Shown here one piece after another: positions 22,611-31,326 of a DNA stretch of 64,000 bases. Every line of letters begins with the position of its first letter. Position 1 is the first letter of the stretch. A program made the position numbers and the translations under genes. The notes under the pieces are model-generated. The model had not been told where the DNA came from. It did no database searches and saw only the letters and a list, made by a program, of their open reading frames with translations. The DNA is from Planctomycetota bacterium (lineage in GTDB: Bacteria > Planctomycetota > Phycisphaerae > SM23-33), in the NCBI GenBank assembly GCA_022705325.1, contig JAKJER010000014.1:62001-126000 (forward strand), written 5' to 3'.

Positions 22611-24620
22611 ATGCCAAGAACGATATCGCGATGTCTGAGCGTGTTGTTGCTCTTCCCGCTGGCGGCGGAGGCGCAGCGGGTGCCGCATGTCGGCTACGTC
22701 TATCCCGCCGGCGGACAACAGGGCACGACGTTCACCGTGACGCTTGGCGGACATTCGCTGGAGGGTGCGACCAGCGCATTCTTCTCCGGCGCCGGAATTC
22801 GAGCCGTGTTTGTGCGCCATGACCGTCAGGTGACGCCGGGCGAGCAGAAGCAACTGGTGGAGGAACTCGCCGCGCTCCGCGAGAAACGCCAGAAGAGGGG
22901 ACTGACGGCTTCGCAGGAGAAACAGGCTTCGGAAATTCGGCGGAAGCTGGACGGCTTCGGGCGAAGACTGGCCAACCCGGCGCTGAGCGAGTTCGTCACG
23001 CTTGAGGTCTCCGTGTCGCCCGACGCGGCGCCCGGCCAGCGAGAGATCCGCCTCGGCACGCCGGTTGGGTTGTCGAATCCGCTTGTGTTCTTCGTCGGAC
23101 AGATGCCCGAGTTCAGCAAGGGCGACTGGAAGAACATCCCCAAAGGTCGCGGCAGCATGGATTCCCAACTCAGTGCGGTTCCGAACGAGCTGCGCATCGC
23201 GTGGCCGGTCACCGTCAACGGCCAGATCCAGCCCGGCGGGGTGGATCGGTTTCGTTTCGCGGCGAAGCAAGGACAGCGACTGGCATTCATCGTCAAGGCG
23301 CGGGAGTTGATCCCGTTCATCGCCGACGCCTCGCCCGGCTGGGTGCAGATGAAGCTGGCACTGCTTGACGCGCAAGGCAAGGACGTGGCGTGGACCGAGG
23401 AGAACCGCCTGCACGCCGACCCGATGTTCGCCTTCCACGTCCCGAAGGACGGCGAGTATCAACTCCAAGTCCAGGACTCGCTCTATCGCGGCCGCGAGGA
23501 CTTCGTCTACCGAATCAGCATCGGGGAACTGCCTCTTGCCGCGAGCAGCCTGCCCGGCGGCCGCGTGGAGACGGGCGTTCAGACCGTCACGCTGCCTGCC
23601 GTTGTCAACGGCTGCGTCGCACGTCCGGGCGACCGGCACGCGTTCCGGTTCGAAGGGCGAGCCGGGCAGCGCGTCGTGGCGGAAGTTGTGGCTCGCCGGC
23701 TCGACTCTCCGCTCGACTCCATGCTGGTGCTCACCGACGCCGCCGGCAAACGGATCGCATCGAATGACGACTTCGAAGACAAGGGCGCCGGGTTGAATAC
23801 GCACCACGCCGACTCCTACATCTTCGTCACGCTGCCGGCGGGCGGGGCTTACGTCGTTCACCTCAGCGACACGCAGCGGAAGGGCGGGCCCGGTCACACC
23901 TACCGGCTGCGCATCAGCGAGCCGCAGCCGGACTTCGCGTTGCGGGTTGCGCCGTCGAGTGTCAACGTCCGCGCCGGCGCCAGCGCGCCGCTCACCGTGT
24001 ACGCGGTGCGCCGTGACGGATTCGACGCCCCGATTGCACTGGCGTTGAAAGGCGCGCCGAAGGGCTTTGTCCTGACCGGCGCCGAGGTGCCGGCGGGTCA
24101 AGACCACGTGAGGTTCACGTTGAGCGCGCCGCCGGCGCCCACGACCGAGCCGCTGACACTGCAGATCGAGGGGCGCGCCAACGGAATCGTGCGGACCGCT
24201 GTTCCGGCGGACAACGTGATGCAGGCGTTTGCCTACCGTCATCTTGTCCCCGCGCAGGAGCTGAAAGTCGCTGTCTGGGGTCGTGCGGCGCCGAACGCCG
24301 CGGCGAGAATCGTGAGCGCGGTGCCGCTCAAGATTCCCCCTGGCGGCGCCGCTCGCGTTGAGGTGAGTGTGCCGGCGCCGCCGATGGCTGGCGAGATCGG
24401 GTTTTCCTTGAACGGCGCGCCGGACGGAATCACGCTCAAGGAATTCAGCGGGCGAACGCTCGTGATCGAAGTCGACGCCGCGAAGATCAAACCGGGCCTG
24501 GTCGGCAATCTGATCGTCGAGACGTTCGTTCAACGCGCCGCCGCCGACGTGCCGGAGAACAAGCGCCGTGTTCCGCTCGGCGCGCTGCCCGCGATTCCGT
24601 TTGAGATTGTCAAACCCTGA
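22611..24620 (+). CDS. Exported PPC-domain-like protein of atypical codon use
   Basis: A 669-residue exported protein (signal peptide to about residue 22, AEAQR). It starts with an Ig-like/TIG-like strand set (VYPAGGQQGTTFTVTLGG), followed by a Lys/Arg-rich helical stretch (about 75-115), and two bacterial pre-peptidase C-terminal-like (PPC) domains, for example GGVDRFRFAAKQGQRLAF and GDRHAFRFEGRAGQRVVAEVV. Such proteins commonly sit beside DUF1549/DUF1553 cytochrome pairs in Planctomycetes, but none is here. Codons such as ctt, gtt, ttg and aat are used much more often than in the neighbouring genes, suggesting transfer from another lineage. Function unknown; possibly carbohydrate or surface binding. 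Confidence 0.8.
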   Translation: MPRTISRCLSVLLLFPLAAEAQRVPHVGYVYPAGGQQGTTFTVTLGGHSLEGATSAFFSGAGIRAVFVRHDRQVTPGEQKQLVEELAALREKRQKRGLTASQEKQASEIRRKLDGFGRRLANPALSEFVTLEVSVSPDAAPGQREIRLGTPVGLSNPLVFFVGQMPEFSKGDWKNIPKGRGSMDSQLSAVPNELRIAWPVTVNGQIQPGGVDRFRFAAKQGQRLAFIVKARELIPFIADASPGWVQMKLALLDAQGKDVAWTEENRLHADPMFAFHVPKDGEYQLQVQDSLYRGREDFVYRISIGELPLAASSLPGGRVETGVQTVTLPAVVNGCVARPGDRHAFRFEGRAGQRVVAEVVARRLDSPLDSMLVLTDAAGKRIASNDDFEDKGAGLNTHHADSYIFVTLPAGGAYVVHLSDTQRKGGPGHTYRLRISEPQPDFALRVAPSSVNVRAGASAPLTVYAVRRDGFDAPIALALKGAPKGFVLTGAEVPAGQDHVRFTLSAPPAPTTEPLTLQIEGRANGIVRTAVPADNVMQAFAYRHLVPAQELKVAVWGRAAPNAAARIVSAVPLKIPPGGAARVEVSVPAPPMAGEIGFSLNGAPDGITLKEFSGRTLVIEVDAAKIKPGLVGNLIVETFVQRAAADVPENKRRVPLGALPAIPFEIVKP

Positions 24621-24630
24621 GCGGCGGGGC

Positions 24631-25734
24631 CTACGCGAACGGTCCGGGCTTGAGGTACGGCTTGAGCGCGTCGAATCGGAAGTCGATCTCGGCGATGTCC
24701 TCCTCGCTCAGCTTCAGTTCCGAGAAGACAGGCTTGGCGGGGACGCTGCCGCCGGGTCCGTAGTGGCGCGAGACCGTGTTCCGGAACACGCCGCGCTTCT
24801 TCCAGACGTACAGGTGCGGGCCGCGCAGCCCGCCGCCCGGATGCGTCTGGCTCAGGTTCGTCATCAGCAGGAACTTGCTGTACGCGTCTTTGAGCGTCGC
24901 GGGGTCCGACCCGCTCTGCTGGAGGTTCCAGATGCGGGTGAGGAGGTCCGCGTAGACGGCCCGTTCGGTAATCAGGCCCCGCGTGCCGAGCCGCGACTCG
25001 TACAACCACCCCAGCCCGCCGCGGGCGCTGAACACGCGCCGGATGGGCGGTTGAGCCGCCACCAGGGCCCGCGTCCGCGAGATGATCGGACCGGCCTCCT
25101 CCTTGACGTACCCGAAGCACGGGAACTCCTTGGCCAGTTCGATCAGGAGCTGCACCGAGGGGGTCGGCCCCTTGTACGCGACGCCGCCGGTGGTCTGGAT
25201 AATCACGGGCCGACGCACGACGCCCGCCAGCGCCCGCCAGTACTGGCGCATGTCGTCTTCCGTCTTGCCCGAGTCCGGCGGCCGCGAGATGATCGCCGTC
25301 GGCGCCAGCTTCTCGACGTGCCTGGCGTAGACGAGCATGTCGGCTGTGTCCTTGCCCTGCACGCCCAGGCACAGCGCCGTGCGGAAGTTGCCAGCCGCCT
25401 TCGCCAGCACCTCCATCCCCTGGAGCTTCTCGTCCCGCGTCAGCAGGTCGACGCTGTCGCCCGACTGCGGCCAGATCATCCCCGGACACCCGCACCAGTC
25501 GACGAATCGCGCCTGCCTGGCCAGCACGTCGAAGTCCACGCTACCCGAGTCCGTGAAGGGCGTCGACAGGATCGGAAACGGTCCCTGGACCTTGGGGTCG
25601 GCGGCGGCTGCGTTGACGCTCGGGGTCTTCTGCGGTTCGCCTGCATGAACGATCCCTCCGGCGACGAGGCCCGACGCGCCGGCCATCGCAGCCCCGAGGA
25701 CCTGTCTTCGCGTGACGTGCGGCTGTGTGAACAT
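24631..25734 (-). CDS. Tat-exported dihydrodipicolinate synthase-family protein
   Basis: A 367-residue protein with a twin-arginine signal (VTRRQVLGAAMAGASGLVAGG) joined to a DapA/NAL-type TIM barrel: FPILSTPFTDSGSVDFD, a pyruvate-site-like region GMIWPQSGDSVDLLTRDEK, and YVKEEAGPIISR, where the lysine is placed like the Schiff-base Lys of class I aldolases. Members cleave or form C-C bonds with pyruvate, but exported versions are uncharacterised. The Tat signal implies that it folds, and possibly binds a ligand, before export. ATG 25734 has GGAG seven bases upstream. It faces the 22611 gene with only 10 bp between the stops. Confidence 0.85.
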   Translation of the reverse strand: MFTQPHVTRRQVLGAAMAGASGLVAGGIVHAGEPQKTPSVNAAAADPKVQGPFPILSTPFTDSGSVDFDVLARQARFVDWCGCPGMIWPQSGDSVDLLTRDEKLQGMEVLAKAAGNFRTALCLGVQGKDTADMLVYARHVEKLAPTAIISRPPDSGKTEDDMRQYWRALAGVVRRPVIIQTTGGVAYKGPTPSVQLLIELAKEFPCFGYVKEEAGPIISRTRALVAAQPPIRRVFSARGGLGWLYESRLGTRGLITERAVYADLLTRIWNLQQSGSDPATLKDAYSKFLLMTNLSQTHPGGGLRGPHLYVWKKRGVFRNTVSRHYGPGGSVPAKPVFSELKLSEEDIAEIDFRFDALKPYLKPGPFA

Positions 25735-25812
25735 GGCGTTTCTCCGCTAGTAGATGGCGAGCATGATTCCCCCCGTACGCTGCCGCTCAGCAACGTCCAA
25801 TCGAGTGTCCTG

Positions 25813-26409
25813 TCAGTCTTGCGGCGAGTCAAGGAGTTCCTGAAGGCGCTGAGCCAGGGGCGGCTCGAAGCGGGCGGGCCAGTCCGGTCCGATCAGGGCG
25901 ACCTCCAGCAGGTCCAGAAGATGTACCTGGTCCTTTCGCCGAAACGACGTGAGCTTCATTCGTACCAGTGCTTCCAGGGCCAGCACGCAGATCTGCCCCT
26001 CGCCCGGGCGAGCGGATTCGCTCACGTCGGGGGCCGCCGCCGGATACTCCGGCTGGACCCTCTCCGCGGCGAGCACCACGTGCACGGCGTCGCGGGCCTT
26101 GGCATCGGGGCCGTCCAGGAAGATGTCCATGCCCGCGACGTGACGGCGAACGAACCCCGCTTTCTCCAGCGCCTCGCTCGCGGCGGCCAGGTCGTCGCGT
26201 CGAAGGAGGATGTCCACGTCCTGGGTGTTGCGCACGGCGGCGGTATCCACCGTGGCCACCCACGCGGCGACGGCGTTTCCGCCGGCAACAGCGTAGGGAA
26301 CCCCAGCCGCCTCCAGCGCCGCCGCCGCTCGCAGCAGTCGATCGCGCACCCGTTCCACGGCCAGCACCATCCTGTCCAGCAGACTGATGTTCGAGGGCAT
26401 CGGAAGCAT
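25813..26409 (-). CDS. Nucleotidyltransferase-fold protein (DUF6036/AbiEii-like)
   Basis: A 198-residue cytoplasmic protein. YAVAGGNAVAAWV and NTQDVDILL form the GG...D-x-D core of the minimal nucleotidyltransferase fold; a third acidic position may lie in DAVHVVLAAE. Similar proteins occur as toxin-like components (AbiEii) or stand-alone housekeeping nucleotidyltransferases of unknown substrate. No antitoxin (AbiEi) is adjacent. ATG 26409 lacks a ribosome binding site, but a TACAAT hexamer (minus strand, 26417-26422) ends seven bases before it, as expected for a leaderless transcript; ATG 26400 is a second option. Confidence 0.78.
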   Translation of the reverse strand: MLPMPSNISLLDRMVLAVERVRDRLLRAAAALEAAGVPYAVAGGNAVAAWVATVDTAAVRNTQDVDILLRRDDLAAASEALEKAGFVRRHVAGMDIFLDGPDAKARDAVHVVLAAERVQPEYPAAAPDVSESARPGEGQICVLALEALVRMKLTSFRRKDQVHLLDLLEVALIGPDWPARFEPPLAQRLQELLDSPQD

Positions 26410-26416
26410 CGTCCGT

Positions 26417-26422
26417 ATTGTA
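26417..26422 (-). promoter_or_regulatory. -10 element for leaderless nucleotidyltransferase mRNA
   Basis: TACAAT on the minus strand, seven bases from the ATG; no clear -35. Confidence 0.35.
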
Positions 26423-26474
26423 CCAGAACGCACCTGCGCCGGAGCGAAAATCGGGCCGCCACGTTCGCTCCGGG

Positions 26475-29042
26475 CTATCTCATCCGCACCGGGCGATCCC
26501 TCTCCACGCCGGTGGGGTGGGCCGGGTCGACGTCCACGGGCGGCCAAAGCGCCTGGCCCTGCTTCTGGGCGGCGATCTGGGCGCGGTCGTTGCCGATCCA
26601 GCCGATCTCGTTGGAGTTCAGGTCCAGCCAGAGGGTGATCCGGCGCCACTGGTCGTCGGTGAGTTTGAGGTCCTTGTGCTGCGGGCGTGTGTTCAGGATC
26701 TTCATCAGACCGGAGACGTGGGCGCCGAACCGTCCGGGGGTCGTCCGCGAGCCGCCCACGCCCAGCAGGTTCAGGCCCGGCTCGCCGGGATAGCTGAACG
26801 CCCGATCGTTGCGGGCCAGCGAGGCGTAGCCCAGGTCCGGCGCCTTGGGGTGCTTGCTGTGGCAGGGCAGGCAGGACTTGTCGAAGACCGGCTCCTTGAC
26901 CAGCTTGATGAAGTTGAACGGCACGGCCCCGCCCTCGATCTCCGGCGTCAGCTTCGACGGCGGGCGCTGCATGGCGATCGGGCGGGAGTAGCTCGCCGTC
27001 GCGCGCCACTTGTCCTCGTGGCAGCCCAGGCACGAGAGGTGCTCGCCCGGGTGCACGTACGTCGCCGACCGCATCGAATGGACGGCCATGCCCTTGGCGT
27101 CCAGGAGTTGGAAGTAGAGGGCCTTGCCCACCGGGGCCTCGCAGTACACGCTGCCGTCCTCCTCGACCGGCACGATGCCCAGCGGCATGCGCCCGATGGA
27201 GTCGTCGGCGTAGGAGATCATCTTGATCGTGTTGCGGTCGATCCGCTCCAACAGTTGGGGGATGACCTGGACGATTCGCATCCACTTGACCTTGACGCCC
27301 GGCGGGAGCCTGGCCGCGTCGTCAGCGGCGTAGACGTTGCCCACGCTGATGACGGCGCGGTGGTGGTCGGGGAGTGCCTCGCGTTTGCCCTGCCAGGTCT
27401 GCACGGGCAGCACCGGCGGGCGCGCCCGCGAACGCAACGGGAACGGATCGCGGACGCGGAAGCGGCCGTCGGGCGACTCGTAGATCAACTCGCGGTTGCC
27501 GTAGCGATCCAGCAGGTACAGGCCCGTGTGGAAGTTGCACAGGTAGAAGTCCTCGCTCAGCGGCCAGGCCGTCCCGTAGGCATGGGCGCCGCCGGGCTCG
27601 ACCTCGGGAAAGAAGTACTCCGGCGTGATCCGCTTGAGCTGGGCCATCCGCCCGTCGTCGGGGATGCGGGGGTCCAGCAGGACCAGGCTGCCCGAGAACC
27701 CCTCGTGGTGCCCGACCGCGGTGGCCGTCAGCTTGTGCGAGCCGCCGATCGGGCGGAAGGAGATCTCCACGTCCGGGCGGAGGAACCGCCCGTGGACCAG
27801 GGCCCGTTGCCCGTACTGCTCGGGCTGGACGCCCTCGGGGATCGCCCAGTACGGCAAGGGGTAGTTGCCGTGGAAGTTCCGCGGGTCGCGACCGTCGGGG
27901 TAGCACTCCCAGTAGTGGTGGGCCGTTCCCCAGTGGCGGTCGACGTAGTCCCAGCGGGTGTAGGCGATCTTGCCGTCGTGGGTGACGACGGGGGCCCACT
28001 CGTTGGTCTCGTGATAGCTCAGCGGGACGATGTCGCCGCCGTCGCCTTCCATGGAGTACAGCGTGTAGGTCAATGACTTGGGCGTGAGCAGGCAGCGCCC
28101 GATCCCGCCGCGCCGCGTCGAGGTGAAGACGATTCGCCCCGAGGGCAGCAGGTACGGGTCGAAATCGTCGCACGGGCCGTCGGTGAGCTGCGCCAGGCGG
28201 CGGTCGCCCGGCTTGAACCGGAAGACGTGCCAGACGTCGGCGTCCGTGGTGGCGGCGAAGAGCAGTTCGTCCGCGTCGTAGGTAAGCTCGAGCCCGGAAA
28301 ACTTGCCCGTCAGCTCCTTGCCCCGCCAGGGCCCGTCGCTCACGGCCGCGCCCTTGAGCAGCGGCTGGGCGTCGAGGTCGCCCTTGAAGTTGCGAAGCAG
28401 CACGGGCCCGCCGCCGCTGACATGCCCCGGAAAGCACGCCCGCGCCTGTTCGATGATGCGGGCGTTGCCGGGCTGTTCGAGCATGCACACGATCGAGTCA
28501 AAGTCCAGCAACGGGTTGGCGAAGGCCAGGCGGCGGCGCAGGGCGCAGACTTCCAGGAAGAGTCTGCTGCGCGGATCGGCGGGAAAGCCGGCCGACGACT
28601 TCTTGCGGACCCTGGCCCGGTCCTTCAACCGGTAGTTGCTGTCGGCGCCCGCGGGCACGGCCGGGCCGGGCGCTGCCGCCTTGGCGGACTCCGTCAGGCG
28701 GGCCAACTCCGCCTCCGCCCGGGCCAGTCGCTCGGCCGGCAGGGCCCCCGTCCGCCGGTAGTGCTGCACCAGCGCCCGCGTGCGGCGCAGGACGACGTCC
28801 AGGGGGTCTCGATCGCCGGGCCAGATCAGCGCCTCGGCGTCCAGCGCCTCGGCCGAGAGACGCTCGCGGAATCCCCGGTTCAACTTGTCCAGCCGCTGGA
28901 TCTGGCCCTGCAACTCCCCGTATTCCGCCTCCCAGGCTTGGGCGGCCCCCGGCTGGGACGGCAACGCCTCCGCAACAGCGGATGGGAGCGGGCGGCAGAC
29001 AAGCAGGACAAGGGCTGAAAGCCAGAACTGTTGATAGCTCAT
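26475..29042 (-). CDS. Hydrazine-synthase-alpha-like di-haem cytochrome
   Basis: An 855-residue exported protein with an N-terminal signal (to about residue 24). A helical region (30-180) is followed by a beta-propeller-like section (LLFAATTDADVWHVFRFKPGDRRLAQLT and repeats thereof) and a C-terminal cytochrome part with two CxxCH haem c motifs: CLGCH at 671-675 and CLPCH at 724-728. This order is that of the HzsA (hydrazine synthase alpha) superfamily, common in Planctomycetes and Verrucomicrobia that do not make hydrazine. Without HzsB/C nearby anammox function is not supported; a periplasmic redox or sugar-oxidising role is possible. ATG 29042 has only a weak ribosome site. A TTTGGGACCAAA palindrome lies upstream at 29055-29066. 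Confidence 0.82.
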   Translation of the reverse strand: MSYQQFWLSALVLLVCRPLPSAVAEALPSQPGAAQAWEAEYGELQGQIQRLDKLNRGFRERLSAEALDAEALIWPGDRDPLDVVLRRTRALVQHYRRTGALPAERLARAEAELARLTESAKAAAPGPAVPAGADSNYRLKDRARVRKKSSAGFPADPRSRLFLEVCALRRRLAFANPLLDFDSIVCMLEQPGNARIIEQARACFPGHVSGGGPVLLRNFKGDLDAQPLLKGAAVSDGPWRGKELTGKFSGLELTYDADELLFAATTDADVWHVFRFKPGDRRLAQLTDGPCDDFDPYLLPSGRIVFTSTRRGGIGRCLLTPKSLTYTLYSMEGDGGDIVPLSYHETNEWAPVVTHDGKIAYTRWDYVDRHWGTAHHYWECYPDGRDPRNFHGNYPLPYWAIPEGVQPEQYGQRALVHGRFLRPDVEISFRPIGGSHKLTATAVGHHEGFSGSLVLLDPRIPDDGRMAQLKRITPEYFFPEVEPGGAHAYGTAWPLSEDFYLCNFHTGLYLLDRYGNRELIYESPDGRFRVRDPFPLRSRARPPVLPVQTWQGKREALPDHHRAVISVGNVYAADDAARLPPGVKVKWMRIVQVIPQLLERIDRNTIKMISYADDSIGRMPLGIVPVEEDGSVYCEAPVGKALYFQLLDAKGMAVHSMRSATYVHPGEHLSCLGCHEDKWRATASYSRPIAMQRPPSKLTPEIEGGAVPFNFIKLVKEPVFDKSCLPCHSKHPKAPDLGYASLARNDRAFSYPGEPGLNLLGVGGSRTTPGRFGAHVSGLMKILNTRPQHKDLKLTDDQWRRITLWLDLNSNEIGWIGNDRAQIAAQKQGQALWPPVDVDPAHPTGVERDRPVRMR

Positions 29043-29175
29043 CGCGTCTCTCTGTTTGGGACCAAACGGATCCAGCCGAATCTGGACTCTCCAACAGACT
29101 CATACGCGGCGGGAGAGGATGCATTGCCGACGCGCGGATCTTTGAACCTCCGGCCCCGCGGTCCGGAAGCGTGAC

Positions 29176-31326
29176 TTACTCCTTGCGGCTGCGGGCGAGG
29201 TTCATGAGTACCTGGTGGGAGCCGGTGGTTTCGGGCGCGGGCGAGGCGCCGGGCGGCTGGTCCGGCTCGGCGGGGCGGCGCTGGACGTAGCTGCCGTCGC
29301 TCTGCATGTCCCACGCCTGGCGCTGATCGGCCAGCAGGGTCTGGAGGACCTCCCACAGTCGCAACCGGGCCGGGCGGTGCTCGACGGGCGTGATCATCTC
29401 CACGCGATTGGCCAGGTTGCGGTACATCCAGTCGGCCGAGCCGATGTAATACTCGCCGTCGCGGGCGTCCTCGGCGGCGTTGCGGAAGTAGAAGATCCGC
29501 GAGTGCTCCAGAAACCGCCCGATGACGGAGATGACGCGGATGTTGTCGCTCAAACCGGGCGCAGCGGGGCGGAGGCAGCAGAAGCCGCGGACAATGAGGT
29601 CGATCGACACGCCGGCGGCGCTGGCGCGGTAGAGGGCCTGGCAGATGTCGTACTCCTCCAGCGAGTTCATCTTGGCGATGATGCGGGCGTCTCGGCCCGC
29701 CCGGGCGTGGGCGATCTCGCGGTCGATCATCTCCATGAAGCGTTCCTTCATGTTCACCGGCGCGATCAGCAGCTTGCGGTAGGTGCGCTTGAGGGACCGC
29801 CCGGTGAGGTAGTGGAACAGCTCGACCACGTCGTCGGTGATCTCGCTTCGGCAGGTGAACAGGCCGACGTCGTCGTACAGGCGGGCCGTGCCGCCGTGGT
29901 AGTTTCCCGTGCCCAGGTGGGCGTAGCAGCGGACCTTGCCGCCCTCGCGCCGCACGACCAGGGCGCCCTTGGTGTGCGTCTTGAGCCCGACGATGCCGTA
30001 GACCACGTGCACGCCGGCCTTCTCCAGGGCGTGGGCCCAGAAAATGTTCCGCTCCTCGTCGAAGCGGGCCTTCAGTTCCACCAGGCACACCACCTGCTTG
30101 CCCGCCTCGGCGGCGCGGATGAGCGACTTCATGAACGGGCTCTGGTCGCCCGTGCGGTAGACCGTCACCTTGATCGCCAGCACCTCCGGGTCTTCGGCCG
30201 CGGCGCGGACGAACCGCTCGACGCTGGCGGTGAAGTCCTCGTACGGGTGGTGGACCAGCAGGTCGCTGGAGCGGATCACGCTGAAGACGTCCGGCTCCTC
30301 GCCCGCCAGGCGCGGCGGCACGACGGGCGTCCAGGGCTCGTAGCGCAGCTCGGGAAGGTTGAGGTCCCACACGGGCCGCAGCGACGTGAAGTCCAGCTCG
30401 GTGGGCATCTCGTAGACGTCGTCGGCCGTCAACTCCAACTCCTCCATGAGAAGCTGGAGCAGCCAGGGGTCGGCGTCGGGGGCGTGTTCGAGGCGGATGG
30501 CCTTCTCGAAGCGCCGCTGGCGGATTTCCTCGGCCACCATCTCCAGCAGGTCGTCGGCGTCCTCTTCCTCGCGTTCGACGTCGGCGTTTCGGGTCACGCG
30601 GAAGGGCATGGTGCTGGTGACGGTCATGTTGGGGAACAGATCGTCGAGGTTGTGGCGGATGATGTCGAGCATGGAGACCAGGCGGTGCTGCTGGGGCGCT
30701 CCGCCCTCCACCCGCACCCACTGGGGCAGGACGGGCGGCACCTTGATCCGCGCGAACAACTCCTCCTCCTGGTCGCTGGGGCGGAGCGTCACGCCCAGCG
30801 AGACGGTCAGGTTGCTGATGAACGGGAACGGGTGGCCCGGGTCCACCGACAGCGGCGTGAGCACGGGGAAGACGTTGGCCCGGAAGAACTCGTCCACCCA
30901 GACCAGCTCCTCCTTGGTGAGGTCCTCCCAGGTCAGCAAGTGCACGCCGCGCTCGGCCAGTGCGGGGCGGATCTCGCGGTGGTAGGCGTCGGCCTGGCGC
31001 TGGAGCAGCGGGAGGATCTTCTGGCGGATGGCGGCCAACTGCTGCTGGGGCGTCATGCCGTCGGGCGTGCGCCGGGTGACGCTCTGGAGGGTTTGTCGCT
31101 TGAGCCCCCCGACGCGCTTCATGAAGAACTCGTCGAGGTTGGCGGAGAAGATGCCCAGGAACTTCACCCGCTCCAGCAGGGGCGTCCGCGGGTCGAGGGC
31201 CTCGTGCAGGACCCGGGCGTTGAACTCCAGCCAGCTCAGCTCGCGGTTCAGATAGTCGCCCGGGGCGGCTCGCTCCTGGCCTGCCTTGGCGGGTTCGCCC
31301 GTTTCGCTTCGAGGGGTCGTCGTCAT
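29176..31326 (-). CDS. ppk1: Polyphosphate kinase 1
   Basis: A 716-residue enzyme that reversibly extends inorganic polyphosphate from ATP. The four PPK1 domains are recognisable: N-domain (YLNRELSWLEFNARVL, residues about 25-40), head domain, and two phospholipase-D-like C-domains. His470 in YAHLGTGNYH corresponds to the phosphorylated histidine, and His608 in FLEHSRIFYF to the second conserved histidine. The C-terminal 40 residues are a low-complexity extension. The ATG overlaps the stop of the upstream phosphoesterase-HD gene by four bases and has GGAG eight bases upstream, so it is the last gene of a coupled three-gene unit. Confidence 0.96.
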   Translation of the reverse strand: MTTTPRSETGEPAKAGQERAAPGDYLNRELSWLEFNARVLHEALDPRTPLLERVKFLGIFSANLDEFFMKRVGGLKRQTLQSVTRRTPDGMTPQQQLAAIRQKILPLLQRQADAYHREIRPALAERGVHLLTWEDLTKEELVWVDEFFRANVFPVLTPLSVDPGHPFPFISNLTVSLGVTLRPSDQEEELFARIKVPPVLPQWVRVEGGAPQQHRLVSMLDIIRHNLDDLFPNMTVTSTMPFRVTRNADVEREEEDADDLLEMVAEEIRQRRFEKAIRLEHAPDADPWLLQLLMEELELTADDVYEMPTELDFTSLRPVWDLNLPELRYEPWTPVVPPRLAGEEPDVFSVIRSSDLLVHHPYEDFTASVERFVRAAAEDPEVLAIKVTVYRTGDQSPFMKSLIRAAEAGKQVVCLVELKARFDEERNIFWAHALEKAGVHVVYGIVGLKTHTKGALVVRREGGKVRCYAHLGTGNYHGGTARLYDDVGLFTCRSEITDDVVELFHYLTGRSLKRTYRKLLIAPVNMKERFMEMIDREIAHARAGRDARIIAKMNSLEEYDICQALYRASAAGVSIDLIVRGFCCLRPAAPGLSDNIRVISVIGRFLEHSRIFYFRNAAEDARDGEYYIGSADWMYRNLANRVEMITPVEHRPARLRLWEVLQTLLADQRQAWDMQSDGSYVQRRPAEPDQPPGASPAPETTGSHQVLMNLARSRKE

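Noticed and set aside
26475..29042. Annotation as functional hydrazine synthase (hzsA)
   Set aside because: The family resemblance is clear, but no hzsB/C or other anammox genes are present in the window.
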